DNA from: Ignavibacteriales bacterium
GTDB taxonomy: Bacteria > Bacteroidota > Ignavibacteria > UBA10030
Direction of reading: 5' to 3'
DNA length: 51,943 nt
Assembly: GCA_016193365.1 (NCBI GenBank)
Contig: JACPSI010000157.1
Span: forward strand, 1 to 51,943
A program made the position numbers and the translations under genes. The notes below the pieces were generated by a model, which worked only from the letters and a program-made list of their open reading frames with translations, did no database searches and was not told where the DNA came from. Below, one piece after another: positions 17,424 to 25,343 of this stretch (positions are counted from its first letter, which is position 1; each line of letters starts with the position of its first letter).

Positions 17424-19072
17424 AGCAGTATCTCGCAGAAAAAATAAGCGCTGTCCTGAAATCGCTCAACTACGACGGCGGCACAAAGCTCACGTTTGAA
17501 AAACCCAAGCTGGAGGCTCACGGAGATTTGACGACGAACGTTGCCATGGTGCTTGCGAAAACCGTTGGGAAAAATCCGAGAGCCGTTGCGCAGGAAATTG
17601 TTTCGAAACTCTCGTTCGACGCTCAAGACGTTGCCGGTGTAGACATTGCCGGTCCGGGGTTCATCAATTTCCGTTTCACCGGCCGGTTCTTTACGAAACA
17701 AATCGCCGAGATCCTCGCGCAACGTGAGCTCTTTGGAAAATCAACCGTCGGGGCGGGGAAAAAAACCCAGGTGGAATTTGTGAGCGCCAATCCCACCGGG
17801 CCGCTGAGCGTCGGCCACGGTCGACAGGCTGCGATCGGAGATACGATTGCAAACCTGCTGGAGTGGACGGGGCATGACGTCACCCGTGAATATTACTATA
17901 ACAACGCAGGACGGCAGATGAGAATGCTGGCTGAATCGACGTACGCCCGCTTCAGACAGCTGTCCGAACCGGATTTTCCTTTTCCCGAAGACGGCTACCA
18001 GGGGGAGTACATTACTGCGATTGCTGAAGAACTGAAGGAAGGGCAGGGAGAAAAACTTCTTCAGCTGGAGAAAGAAAAAGCACTCGAGATCTGCAAGTCT
18101 TTCGCCGAGGACTCCCTTTTTCAATCGATCAAACAAGTCCTCGGCCGAATCGGCGTCACATTCGACGTTTTTTACAACGAAGATTCTCTGTATTCATCGG
18201 GCAAGATCAAGGAAGTTATCGATGAGTTTCGTAAGAAAGGCCTGGCCTACGACAAAGACGGCGCAGTTTGGCTGAAGACGACCGCGCTCGGCCTTGAGCA
18301 GGATCGTGTGATCGTCAAAAGTAGCGGAGAGCCTACGTACCGTTTGCCGGATATTGCGTATCATCGCGAAAAATTCAAACGTGGGTTTGACCTTATTGTC
18401 GATATTTTCGGGGCCGACCACATTTCGACTATTCAGGAAGTTCTTGCCGGCGTACGATCTCTGGGTTACGACCCCGAAAAAATCAAAGTCGTTATCCATC
18501 AATTTGTAACGCTGATGAGGGACGGGCAGCAGGTAAAGATGTCCAAGCGGCTTGCAAACTTTGTCACCCTCGATGAACTGATCGAGGAAGTAGGTCCGGA
18601 TGTCGCGCGTTTCTTTTTTATCATGCGGGCAACGTCGAGTCATCTGGAATTTGACCTCGACCTTGCGAAGGAACAGTCGGAAAAAAACCCGGTGTATTAT
18701 GTACAATACGCCCACGCGCGAATCGCAAGCATTCTTCGCTTTGCCGAAAGCCAGAAGACCATAGAGAAATCCACGGAGATACAGAATCCCAACCTTGACC
18801 TCTTGAAGGAACCTTCGGAAGTGTCGCTGGCAAAACTGCTTTTGGAGTTCCCCGAATGGGTTGAAGGGACATGTTTTGCGTACGAGCCTCATCGGCTTGC
18901 GACGTACCTCCATGATGTCGCTACGGCGTTCCACCGCTTTTACCACGAGTGTCGCATCGTGATCCCAGAGCATGATGTGTCGAAAGCCCGCCTCGCTTTG
19001 TGTCTCGCAACAAAGATTGTCCTGAGCAACGGGTTCAACATCCTCGGCATTTCGGCGCCAGAAAAGATGTGA
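17420..19072 (+). CDS. argS: Arginyl-tRNA synthetase
   Basis: The 550-residue protein is a class I synthetase with the ArgS N-terminal Add-1 domain. The HIGH-type motif is NPTGPLSVGHGRQAAIGD, the YYYNNAGRQM block is present, the KMSKS-type loop is QQVKMSKRLANFVTLDEL, and the C-terminal anticodon-binding (DALR) domain ends in NGFNILGISAPEKM. It charges tRNA-Arg; a tRNA-Arg(UCG) gene is also in the window (49141-49214). It overlaps rsfS by 4 bp. A 17-bp hairpin follows the stop codon. Confidence 0.96.
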   Translation: MKQYLAEKISAVLKSLNYDGGTKLTFEKPKLEAHGDLTTNVAMVLAKTVGKNPRAVAQEIVSKLSFDAQDVAGVDIAGPGFINFRFTGRFFTKQIAEILAQRELFGKSTVGAGKKTQVEFVSANPTGPLSVGHGRQAAIGDTIANLLEWTGHDVTREYYYNNAGRQMRMLAESTYARFRQLSEPDFPFPEDGYQGEYITAIAEELKEGQGEKLLQLEKEKALEICKSFAEDSLFQSIKQVLGRIGVTFDVFYNEDSLYSSGKIKEVIDEFRKKGLAYDKDGAVWLKTTALGLEQDRVIVKSSGEPTYRLPDIAYHREKFKRGFDLIVDIFGADHISTIQEVLAGVRSLGYDPEKIKVVIHQFVTLMRDGQQVKMSKRLANFVTLDELIEEVGPDVARFFFIMRATSSHLEFDLDLAKEQSEKNPVYYVQYAHARIASILRFAESQKTIEKSTEIQNPNLDLLKEPSEVSLAKLLLEFPEWVEGTCFAYEPHRLATYLHDVATAFHRFYHECRIVIPEHDVSKARLALCLATKIVLSNGFNILGISAPEKM

Positions 19073-19390
19073 AAGCAAGTAATCCCGCAAAACAATGTAA
19101 ACCTGACAGTCTCCCTCGTTGTTCTCAAGAGACCTGTCAGGTTTACCAAGTGCGTTTGACAATGGAACTTCTTTTCATTAGCTTTCTTTCGCCACTAACC
19201 ACAGGAACGCATAGACCTCTCCGCTTGCTACCGCTTTCAAGGACCGCATAACCGCGGGACCATCAAGAATGTTGCTCCGAGTTTTCCCCAAAAGTTTCTG
19301 TCAAAGTTTTTGATAGAAGAGTCAATGAGAGGCTTAAGGTTTTCATTTCCGGACATAGTTTTGTAACTTTTTGTAAAATCTAGGGAAGAG
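19073..19390. other. 318-bp gap between argS and the polysaccharide locus
   Basis: No convincing gene is present. The left part holds the palindromic hairpin described separately. The right part (19260-19390) is AT-rich and is the likely promoter region of the polysaccharide locus, but I could not assign a -35/-10 pair with confidence. TAAAAT at 19374-19379 is the best -10-like hexamer and would leave an almost absent leader. Confidence 0.5.
19097..19146. repeat. Inverted repeat GTAAACCTGACAG / CTGTCAGGTTTAC
   Basis: The arms 19097-19113 and 19129-19146 pair over 17 bp with a single bulged C, around a 15-nt loop, 24 bp after the argS stop. No T-run follows, so termination here would not be classical. 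The core AAACCTGACAGGTTT pattern resembles the AACCTTGACAAGGTT palindromes between sprA and porX, suggesting one broad class of palindromic intergenic repeat. Confidence 0.75.
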
Positions 19391-19867
19391 TTGAACTTTC
19401 AGTCCGGACCAATAGAAGGTGTTCACATGAAAGCTCTGAAAACCCATTCAGACCATCGGGGATGGCTCATGGAACTTTTCCGGAACGATGAGATTCCAAA
19501 GGATTTCCTTCCTGCGATGGGCTACGTTTCCGAGACTGATCCGGCAACAGCTCGAGGGCCACATGAACACCGTGAACAAGCCGATTTCTTTTGCTTTGTC
19601 GGCCCTTCAACGTTCAAAATCTACTTGTGGGATACACGCAAGGATTCAAAAACATACGGGAATAGACAGGTCCTCGAAGCGGGCGAATCAAATCCGCAGA
19701 GTATGATCGTTCCGGCCGGTGTTGTGCATGCGTACAAAAATATCGGCACGAAACCGGGGTGGGTGTTCAACTTCCCCGACCGGCTCTATGCAGGCAAGGA
19801 CCGTAAAGCACAGGTAGATGAGATTCGGCACGAGAATCAAGCAAACACGACTTTTATTTTGGACTAA
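19391..19867 (+). CDS. RmlC-like cupin sugar epimerase/isomerase
   Basis: The 158-residue protein resembles the dTDP-4-dehydrorhamnose 3,5-epimerase family. It has HRGWLMELF near the N-terminus, the cupin block ATARGPHEHREQADFFCFVG, FKIYLWDTRKDSKTYGN, and SMIVPAGVVHAYKNIG. It is shorter than typical RmlC, and RGPHEH replaces the usual RGLHYQ, so the exact reaction (3,5-epimerase or a related 4-keto-sugar isomerase) is uncertain. The start is TTG with a GGGAAGAG ribosome-binding site. rmlB follows at once, so the substrate is probably a dTDP-4-keto-6-deoxyhexose. It opens the polysaccharide locus. No rmlA or rmlD is in the window. Confidence 0.75.
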   Translation: MNFQSGPIEGVHMKALKTHSDHRGWLMELFRNDEIPKDFLPAMGYVSETDPATARGPHEHREQADFFCFVGPSTFKIYLWDTRKDSKTYGNRQVLEAGESNPQSMIVPAGVVHAYKNIGTKPGWVFNFPDRLYAGKDRKAQVDEIRHENQANTTFILD

Positions 19868-19874
19868 GATTTCC

Positions 19875-20885
19875 ATGACCATTCTCGTTACAGGCGGAGC
19901 TGGGTTTATCGGAAGCAACTTTGTCCGATGGATGCTTGAAAAACACCATAACGACGAAATTATCAACGTCGATAAGCTGACGTATGCCGGGAATCTGGAG
20001 AACCTGGAAGATGTCGAAGAAAATCGCCATTACATGTTTGTGAAAGCGGATATCAGCGACCGCTTATCGATGGAGTCCCTGTTTCAGAAATATCCCATTG
20101 CCGCCATGGTGAACTTCGCGGCTGAGTCGCATGTGGACCGCAGCATCCTTGGTGCGGCAGAATTTATCCAGACGAACGTTGCCGGGACGAATGTGTTGCT
20201 GGAACTGGCAAAGGACTATCAGGTAAAAAAGTTCGTTCAGGTGTCGACTGATGAGGTGTATGGCTCGTTGGGCGCGGACGGTAGGTTTACCGAGGAAACC
20301 CCTTTGCATCCCAACAGTCCGTACTCAGCCAGCAAAGCTTCGGCAGATTTCATCGCCATGGCGTACCACCATACGTTTGGCGTCCCGGTCATTGTCACGC
20401 GATGCTCAAACAACTACGGCCCGTACCAGTTTCCGGAAAAACTCATTCCACTGATGATCGTGAACGCCCTTGGCGACAAACCGCTGCCCGTTTATGGTGA
20501 CGGATTGAACGTTCGGGATTGGCTGCATGTGAATGACCATTGTTCTGCGATAGACGCAGTCCTGCAGAAAGGAAAGCCCGGTGAGGTGTACAACATCGGG
20601 GGGAACAACGAGTTGAAAAACATCGACATTGTCCGGCTCATCCTCAAACAACTCGGCAAGCCGGAAAGTCTGATCTCGTTCGTAAAGGATCGCCTTGGCC
20701 ACGATAAAAGATATGCGATCGATTCGAAAAAATTTCAGTGGGAACTCAAGTGGCAGCCAGGGTACACATTCGAGCAAGGACTTGCAGAAACCATCGGATG
20801 GTACGTGAAACATCAGGAATGGTGGAAGAAGATTCTCAGCGGCGAATATAAAGAGTACTATCGACGGCAGTATGAGACAAGGTAA
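19875..20885 (+). CDS. rfbB: dTDP-glucose 4,6-dehydratase
   Basis: The 336-residue protein is an extended SDR with nucleotide-binding GGAGFIG (7-13), the RmlB-typical VDKLTYAGNLENL, catalytic TDE at 125-127 (VSTDEVYG) and Y150/K154 (SPYSASKAS). It converts dTDP-glucose to dTDP-4-keto-6-deoxyglucose, precursor of rhamnose and many amino-deoxy sugars. An in-frame TTG-type extension upstream to 19818 exists, but ATG 19875 gives the canonical N-terminus MTILVTGGAG. It starts 8 bp after the cupin gene. Together with the DegT aminotransferase at 38077 it could make a dTDP-amino sugar. Confidence 0.95.
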   Translation: MTILVTGGAGFIGSNFVRWMLEKHHNDEIINVDKLTYAGNLENLEDVEENRHYMFVKADISDRLSMESLFQKYPIAAMVNFAAESHVDRSILGAAEFIQTNVAGTNVLLELAKDYQVKKFVQVSTDEVYGSLGADGRFTEETPLHPNSPYSASKASADFIAMAYHHTFGVPVIVTRCSNNYGPYQFPEKLIPLMIVNALGDKPLPVYGDGLNVRDWLHVNDHCSAIDAVLQKGKPGEVYNIGGNNELKNIDIVRLILKQLGKPESLISFVKDRLGHDKRYAIDSKKFQWELKWQPGYTFEQGLAETIGWYVKHQEWWKKILSGEYKEYYRRQYETR

Positions 20886-20916
20886 ATTGTAAATTGAAAG
20901 TTGAAAATTGTAAGTT
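20883..20916. repeat. Left inverted-repeat arm bordering the four-helix-bundle gene
   Basis: AT-rich tandem TTGTAAATTGAAAG-type units ending in TTGAAAATTGTAAGTT (20901-20916). The last 16 bases are the exact reverse complement of 21301-21316 on the far side of the gene. The flanking arms make the gene look like an inserted cassette. Confidence 0.75.
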
Positions 20917-20929
20917 CAATTGACGACCG

Positions 20930-21302
20930 ATGAAGGTTATCCGATTTGAAGATCTTGAAGTATGGAAAAAGGGCCGCGAACTCACACGAAAGGTATATTC
21001 ATTAACGAAAATGAAAAAGTTCGCAAAAGATTTTTCTCTGTGCGATCAGATCAGAAAAGCAGTCATTTCGATAACCTCGAACATTGCTGAGGGCGTTGAT
21101 GCGGGTTCAAACAGTGAGTTTATTTCGATTCCTACGGTATTCCCGACGTTCAGTTTCAGAGGTCAAGAATCAGCTCTATGTTGCGCTTGATGAGGATTAC
21201 ATTACTCAAAACGAGTTCGCTGAGGTTTATGAATTATGCTCTGAAGTTTCGAAAATGCTCTATGGCTTCATGCGTTACTTACGAAAGTCCCGAATAGCGT
21301 AA
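20930..21302 (+). pseudogene. Frameshifted four-helix-bundle protein (23S rRNA intervening-sequence type)
   Basis: The first frame reads RFEDLEVWKKGRELTRKVY, then CDQIRKAVISITSNIAEG and GSNSEF. The rest of the family sequence (FRFLRYSRRSVSEVKNQLY, then LDEDYITQNEFAEVYELC) continues in another frame. One extra T in the run at about 21123-21125 explains the shift. Restored, the protein would be about 120 residues, normal for the S23-type four-helix-bundle family first found in intervening sequences of 23S rRNA genes. Its function is unknown. It lies between rfbB and wecB inside the polysaccharide locus and is bordered by inverted repeats. A sequencing error in the T-run cannot be excluded. Confidence 0.85.
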
Positions 21303-21330
21303 CTTACAATTTTCAATTTACAATCTGCAA
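21301..21330. repeat. Right inverted-repeat arm bordering the four-helix-bundle gene
   Basis: AACTTACAATTTTCAA (21301-21316) is the exact reverse complement of 20901-20916; the following TTTACAATCTGCAA matches the outer left arm imperfectly. It begins at the last bases of the pseudogene. Confidence 0.75.
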
Positions 21331-21338
21331 TTATTGTT

Positions 21339-22439
21339 GTGAAAAGAATCATAAGTGTCGTTGGTGCGCGCCCGAACTTCATGAAAGTCGCCCCGTTGCA
21401 CAGGGCGTTTCAGAAATACTCTGATAGAATTCGGCATCTCATCGTCCACACAGGCCAGCATTACGACGAAGCGATGTCGAAAGTGTTCTTTGAAGACTTA
21501 GAGCTTCCGCATCCGGATTTTTATCTCGGCGTAGGATCGTGGACGCATGCACAGCAGACGGCGAAAATCATGGTGGAGTTTGAGAAGGTTCTGGTGGAAC
21601 ACAAGCCCGACCTCGTCGTTGTGGTCGGAGATGTGAACTCGACCGTGGCATGCAGCCTTGTGAGCGTGAAAATGGGTATTGCCGTCGCTCACGTCGAGGC
21701 GGGACTCAGGAGCTTCGACAGGTCGATGCCGGAAGAGATCAACCGTCTGTTGACAGATTCGATTTCTGATCACCTGTTTGTGAGCGAGAAAAGCGGCCTT
21801 GAAAATTTGAAGCGTGAAGGGGTGAGCGAAAAGAAGGTATTCTTTGTGGGCAATATCATGATTGACTCGCTCATCCATTTCCGGGAAAAAGCGAAACTGA
21901 GCAATGCGGCGAAGAACCTGGGCCTGCAACCCAACGGTTTTGTCCTTGTGACGCTCCATCGCCCGGGCAATGTGGACGAGAAGAAAGACCTTGAAACGAT
22001 TTTTTCGATTTTCAAAAAAATTGGCGATACGGCCACGATTGTTTTTCCGGTTCATCCAAGAACACGGAAGATGATTCAACAATACGGGTTAGAAATGAAC
22101 GGCAAGGTATCAAAACGTGTCAGACTTCTGGACCCGCTTGGTTATCTCGAATTCCTCGATTTGATGCAACAGTCCCGGCTTGTGCTGACAGATTCTGGCG
22201 GAATCCAAGAAGAAACGACTTTCTTGGGGATTCCATGCCTGACGCTGAGAGAAAACACGGAGCGCCCGGTAACGGTGGAAGTCGGGACGAACGAGATATG
22301 CGGGTTGGATGAAAACCTCATCGTGCGGCGAAGCAAAGAAATCCTGAATGGAAACAGCAACACAGGAAGAATCCCTGAGCTGTGGGACGGCCATACGGCG
22401 GTGCGAATCGCTGAAATCTTATCCGCACACTTGTTATGA
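21339..22439 (+). CDS. wecB: UDP-N-acetylglucosamine 2-epimerase (non-hydrolysing)
   Basis: The 366-residue protein has the family start ISVVGARPNFMKVAPL, HTGQHYDEAMS, VHGD-like VVGDVNST, HVEAGLRSFDRSMPEEINR, TLHRPGNVD, and LTDSGGIQEE. It interconverts UDP-GlcNAc and UDP-ManNAc, supplying ManNAc(A) for surface polysaccharide. The start is GTG. It overlaps the SLBB export gene by 4 bp (ATGA). No UDP-ManNAc dehydrogenase (wecC) is in the window, so ManNAc itself may be used or the partner lies elsewhere. Confidence 0.94.
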   Translation: MKRIISVVGARPNFMKVAPLHRAFQKYSDRIRHLIVHTGQHYDEAMSKVFFEDLELPHPDFYLGVGSWTHAQQTAKIMVEFEKVLVEHKPDLVVVVGDVNSTVACSLVSVKMGIAVAHVEAGLRSFDRSMPEEINRLLTDSISDHLFVSEKSGLENLKREGVSEKKVFFVGNIMIDSLIHFREKAKLSNAAKNLGLQPNGFVLVTLHRPGNVDEKKDLETIFSIFKKIGDTATIVFPVHPRTRKMIQQYGLEMNGKVSKRVRLLDPLGYLEFLDLMQQSRLVLTDSGGIQEETTFLGIPCLTLRENTERPVTVEVGTNEICGLDENLIVRRSKEILNGNSNTGRIPELWDGHTAVRIAEILSAHLL

Positions 22440-24127
22440 AATGCCACTGGACATCGTTGATTCGTAAGCTGCTTATTGGTGTGACGCTCTTTTTTGCCAT
22501 CGAAGCGCGGGCTCAAGAGTTCAAGAAAAACGCGGAAACGCTCGACAAGAAGCTTCAGCAAACGTTTCCGACATCGACCCAACTCACACTTCCGCGTGCA
22601 ATATTGGACGCCCCCGTCGATCCAAATAAGTATTCCGTGGGACCCTCCGACGTGTTTGCTGTCGACATGTGGGCCGGGACCCTATTGAGTCTCATGATTC
22701 CGGTCACCCCAGAAGGGACGCTGATTATCCCGACGGTCGGGGAAATACAGGTGGCGGACCTGACGCTTGCCGAAGCGAAAAAGAAAGTGCAGGCAGAGAT
22801 CAGGAAAAAATATTCGACTGGCCAGCCGACGGTGACGCTGTACAGCCCGCGTCCGTTGAGCGTGAGAGTCTCCGGCGATGTTCGCGTTCCTGGAAGCTAC
22901 ACGTTGTATGGATCCGATCGCGTCGAAAAAGCCATTCTCGAAGCGAGCAAAGAAGAAATGCCAAAGGCGGTTGCATCACAGACGGAGCAGCAGAGAATTG
23001 AGCAAATTGAGACGGAGAGAAGGTTACAACGGGCTTCGAAGAGAAACATCGTTGTGAAACACAGGGATGGAACGGTTGACCGCGTTGACCTGCAGAAATT
23101 CTACGCTACCCGTGATCACCGTTTGAATCCCTATCTGAAGGAAGGTGATGAGGTGTTCGTCCCGCTGGCGGAGAACCCCAAACGAGTGATTGGGGTCTAC
23201 GGTGCTGTCCATCAGGCGGATCGGTACGAATTTGTCGACGGGGACAGTTTCCTTGGAGCTATCCACCTTGCCTACGGCTTCAAAGCTTCAGCCATAATGG
23301 ACAGTGTTGAGCTCACTCGTTACGATGAAGCTCAAACGGAGCTCATGACCACCAAGGTAGATGCCAGGGCAATTCTGGAGGGGCGGTTGGCGGACATTCC
23401 TTTACAGCCGGGCGACCGCATTATCGTCAAAGCAAAGGAAGAATATCGCGAAGATTATCGCGTAACTGTCGAGGGCGAGGTGCACTATCCCGGGACGTAT
23501 CCCATCACCCGGAATAGCACGCGTTTGTCGGAAGTACTCGAGCGGGCAGGGGGTGTCACTCCTTATGCGGCCCTGACTTCGGCGATCATCATCCGGAAAT
23601 CGATGGGGGACATTTCACGCGAGCGCCTGATGAGCCTCCGCGGAAACGTCCAGCGTGAAGATACCCTGTCTATGATTCTGGAGACCGAGGTCAGGATGTT
23701 GCAAGGAGAATATGTTCAGACGGATTTCGAGAAACTCATCCGTCAGCGGGACAGTACGCAAGATGTTGTTCTTCAACCGGAAGATCGGGTCGTCATACCG
23801 TCGGTTAAGAAAACGGTTTATGTCTTCGGGCAGGTTGTGGCGCCAACTCATGTTCCGCTGGCTCCTGGGGAAGATGTGGCGTATTACGTCAAGAAGGCGG
23901 GAGGATTCACTGACCGTGCGCGGACAGGTGATGTCGTCATAATTAAGCGGGTAACGCGACAATGGCTGGCACCGTCGGAAACAACTATTGAAGACGGCGA
24001 CTATGTTTGGGTTCCAAAAGTCCCCGAACACCCCTTCACGTATTATTTGTCGATCGTCAGTCAGACGGCTTCCGTCATCGCCGGCGCGCTGACGATTGTT
24101 TTGCTCTTCCTGCAGTTGCAGAATTGA
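22436..24127 (+). CDS. Polysaccharide export protein with four SLBB domains
   Basis: The 563-residue protein has a signal peptide (about 1-26, ending EARAQ), a poly-export domain (about 60-145, YSVGPSDVFAVDMWAG ... PTVGEIQVADLTL) and four SLBB-type repeats. These begin near LSVRVSGDVRVPGSY, RVIGVYGAVHQADRY, YRVTVEGEVHYPGTY and VYVFGQVVAPTHVPL. It ends in a hydrophobic stretch (VIAGALTIVLLFLQLQN). This is the Wza-like outer-membrane/periplasmic export component. There is no lipobox cysteine, unlike Wza, and the C-terminal segment looks like a simple membrane helix. It overlaps wecB by 4 bp and precedes the Wzz-like gene by 9 bp. Confidence 0.9.
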   Translation: MKCHWTSLIRKLLIGVTLFFAIEARAQEFKKNAETLDKKLQQTFPTSTQLTLPRAILDAPVDPNKYSVGPSDVFAVDMWAGTLLSLMIPVTPEGTLIIPTVGEIQVADLTLAEAKKKVQAEIRKKYSTGQPTVTLYSPRPLSVRVSGDVRVPGSYTLYGSDRVEKAILEASKEEMPKAVASQTEQQRIEQIETERRLQRASKRNIVVKHRDGTVDRVDLQKFYATRDHRLNPYLKEGDEVFVPLAENPKRVIGVYGAVHQADRYEFVDGDSFLGAIHLAYGFKASAIMDSVELTRYDEAQTELMTTKVDARAILEGRLADIPLQPGDRIIVKAKEEYREDYRVTVEGEVHYPGTYPITRNSTRLSEVLERAGGVTPYAALTSAIIIRKSMGDISRERLMSLRGNVQREDTLSMILETEVRMLQGEYVQTDFEKLIRQRDSTQDVVLQPEDRVVIPSVKKTVYVFGQVVAPTHVPLAPGEDVAYYVKKAGGFTDRARTGDVVIIKRVTRQWLAPSETTIEDGDYVWVPKVPEHPFTYYLSIVSQTASVIAGALTIVLLFLQLQN

Positions 24128-24136
24128 AGGAGATTC

Positions 24137-25324
24137 ATGGATCAGAACAAGGGGGATAAATCCCCTACCAATAACGAGGAAGGTCAGCCAAACCTTCTGG
24201 ATTACGCTGTAGTCCTGGCAAAGTGGCGCGGGTTCATCGTCAAAAGCGTTCTCATAGTCACTGTTTTCTCGATCATCGCAAGTCTGATTCTTCCAAGGTG
24301 GTATAAGGCAACAGTTTCTATTCTACCTCCGAAAGACACCGGCTTGCTGAGTTCATTAGGAATAATGGGGGCAGCAAGTTCGGTGGGTTCGGCCTTGAGA
24401 AATTTGCCATTGGGTGGACGCGGCTCACTCGGAATCAATCTGGGTGCTTACAATTACCTGGCGATTTTAAAGAGCAGGACTGCGATGGAATCGGTCGTGC
24501 GAAAATTCGATTTGATCAAGGTTTATGAAGTAAGTGATACCTCGATGGAGAAGGCAGCCAAGCAGCTGGAGGACAAAGTAAGAGTTGAGATACAGAACGA
24601 GGATTATATTACCATCGACATATGGGATGAGGATCCTCAACGTTCTGCCGACATCGCGAACTACTTCGTGGAAGTTCTCAATCAAATCAGCAACCGATTG
24701 GGAACTCAAGAAGCCAAAAATAACAGGGAATTCATCGAAAAGCGTGTAGCCAAGAGCCGAGTAGACCTTCACAAGGCTGAGGAGGATTTGAAAGTCTATC
24801 AAGAACAACGGGGTATCCTGGTTTCCCCCGACAAAGAAAATTCAAGTGTTGCAGCAATTGCTGAACTCTATGCCCTGAAAGCCAAGAAGGAAATTGAGAT
24901 TGGAATCCTCGAGAGAACGGTGTCAAAAAACAATCCGCTGCTTGAGCAGTACAGGATTGAATTGAGCGAGATCGACAAGAAAGTCGCTCAGATTCCACAG
25001 GTGGGACTCAATGCCCTTCGTTTATACCGAGAAGTTGTCATTCAACAAAAAATTATTGAATTCCTGATTCCGCTGTATGAGCAAGCAAAAGTAGATGAGC
25101 AGAAAGATATTCCGGTCATTTTGGTGTTGGATAAAGCGGTTCCGGCGGAGAGAAAAGACAAGCCAAAGAGAATGATCATCGTTCTTTCAGCCGCTTTCTC
25201 TTCCTTTTTGTTTTCACTCGGTTTCGTATTCATGCGTGAACGGTTTCTTCACTTCAAAGAGGCGAATCCGGTTCAATTCGAGACCTTGAGGAACGCTTTT
25301 CGCAGACAGCCCGTGGCGAAGTAA
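24137..25324 (+). CDS. Wzz-like polysaccharide co-polymerase (chain length determinant)
   Basis: The 395-residue protein has an N-terminal membrane segment (about 34-54, IVKSVLIVTVFSIIASLIL) followed by PRWYKATVSILPP, the Wzz proline-rich signature. A long periplasmic coiled-coil region (about 190-300) follows, then a C-terminal membrane segment (MIIVLSAAFSSFLFSLGFVF, about 352-371). No tyrosine-kinase domain follows, so it is the kinase-free type of co-polymerase. It controls chain length with the Wzy-like protein next door and contacts the SLBB export protein. A good ribosome-binding site (AAGGAG) precedes the ATG. Confidence 0.9.
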   Translation: MDQNKGDKSPTNNEEGQPNLLDYAVVLAKWRGFIVKSVLIVTVFSIIASLILPRWYKATVSILPPKDTGLLSSLGIMGAASSVGSALRNLPLGGRGSLGINLGAYNYLAILKSRTAMESVVRKFDLIKVYEVSDTSMEKAAKQLEDKVRVEIQNEDYITIDIWDEDPQRSADIANYFVEVLNQISNRLGTQEAKNNREFIEKRVAKSRVDLHKAEEDLKVYQEQRGILVSPDKENSSVAAIAELYALKAKKEIEIGILERTVSKNNPLLEQYRIELSEIDKKVAQIPQVGLNALRLYREVVIQQKIIEFLIPLYEQAKVDEQKDIPVILVLDKAVPAERKDKPKRMIIVLSAAFSSFLFSLGFVFMRERFLHFKEANPVQFETLRNAFRRQPVAK

Positions 25325-25343
25325 TTTAGTGTTTTGGAAGTCG

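Noticed and set aside
19134-19152. Intrinsic terminator for argS
   Set aside because: The stem is good but no T-run follows, so it is recorded as a palindromic repeat only.
18194-19162. A 322-codon minus-strand open frame over argS
   Set aside because: It is antisense to the strongly conserved argS and shows no domain.
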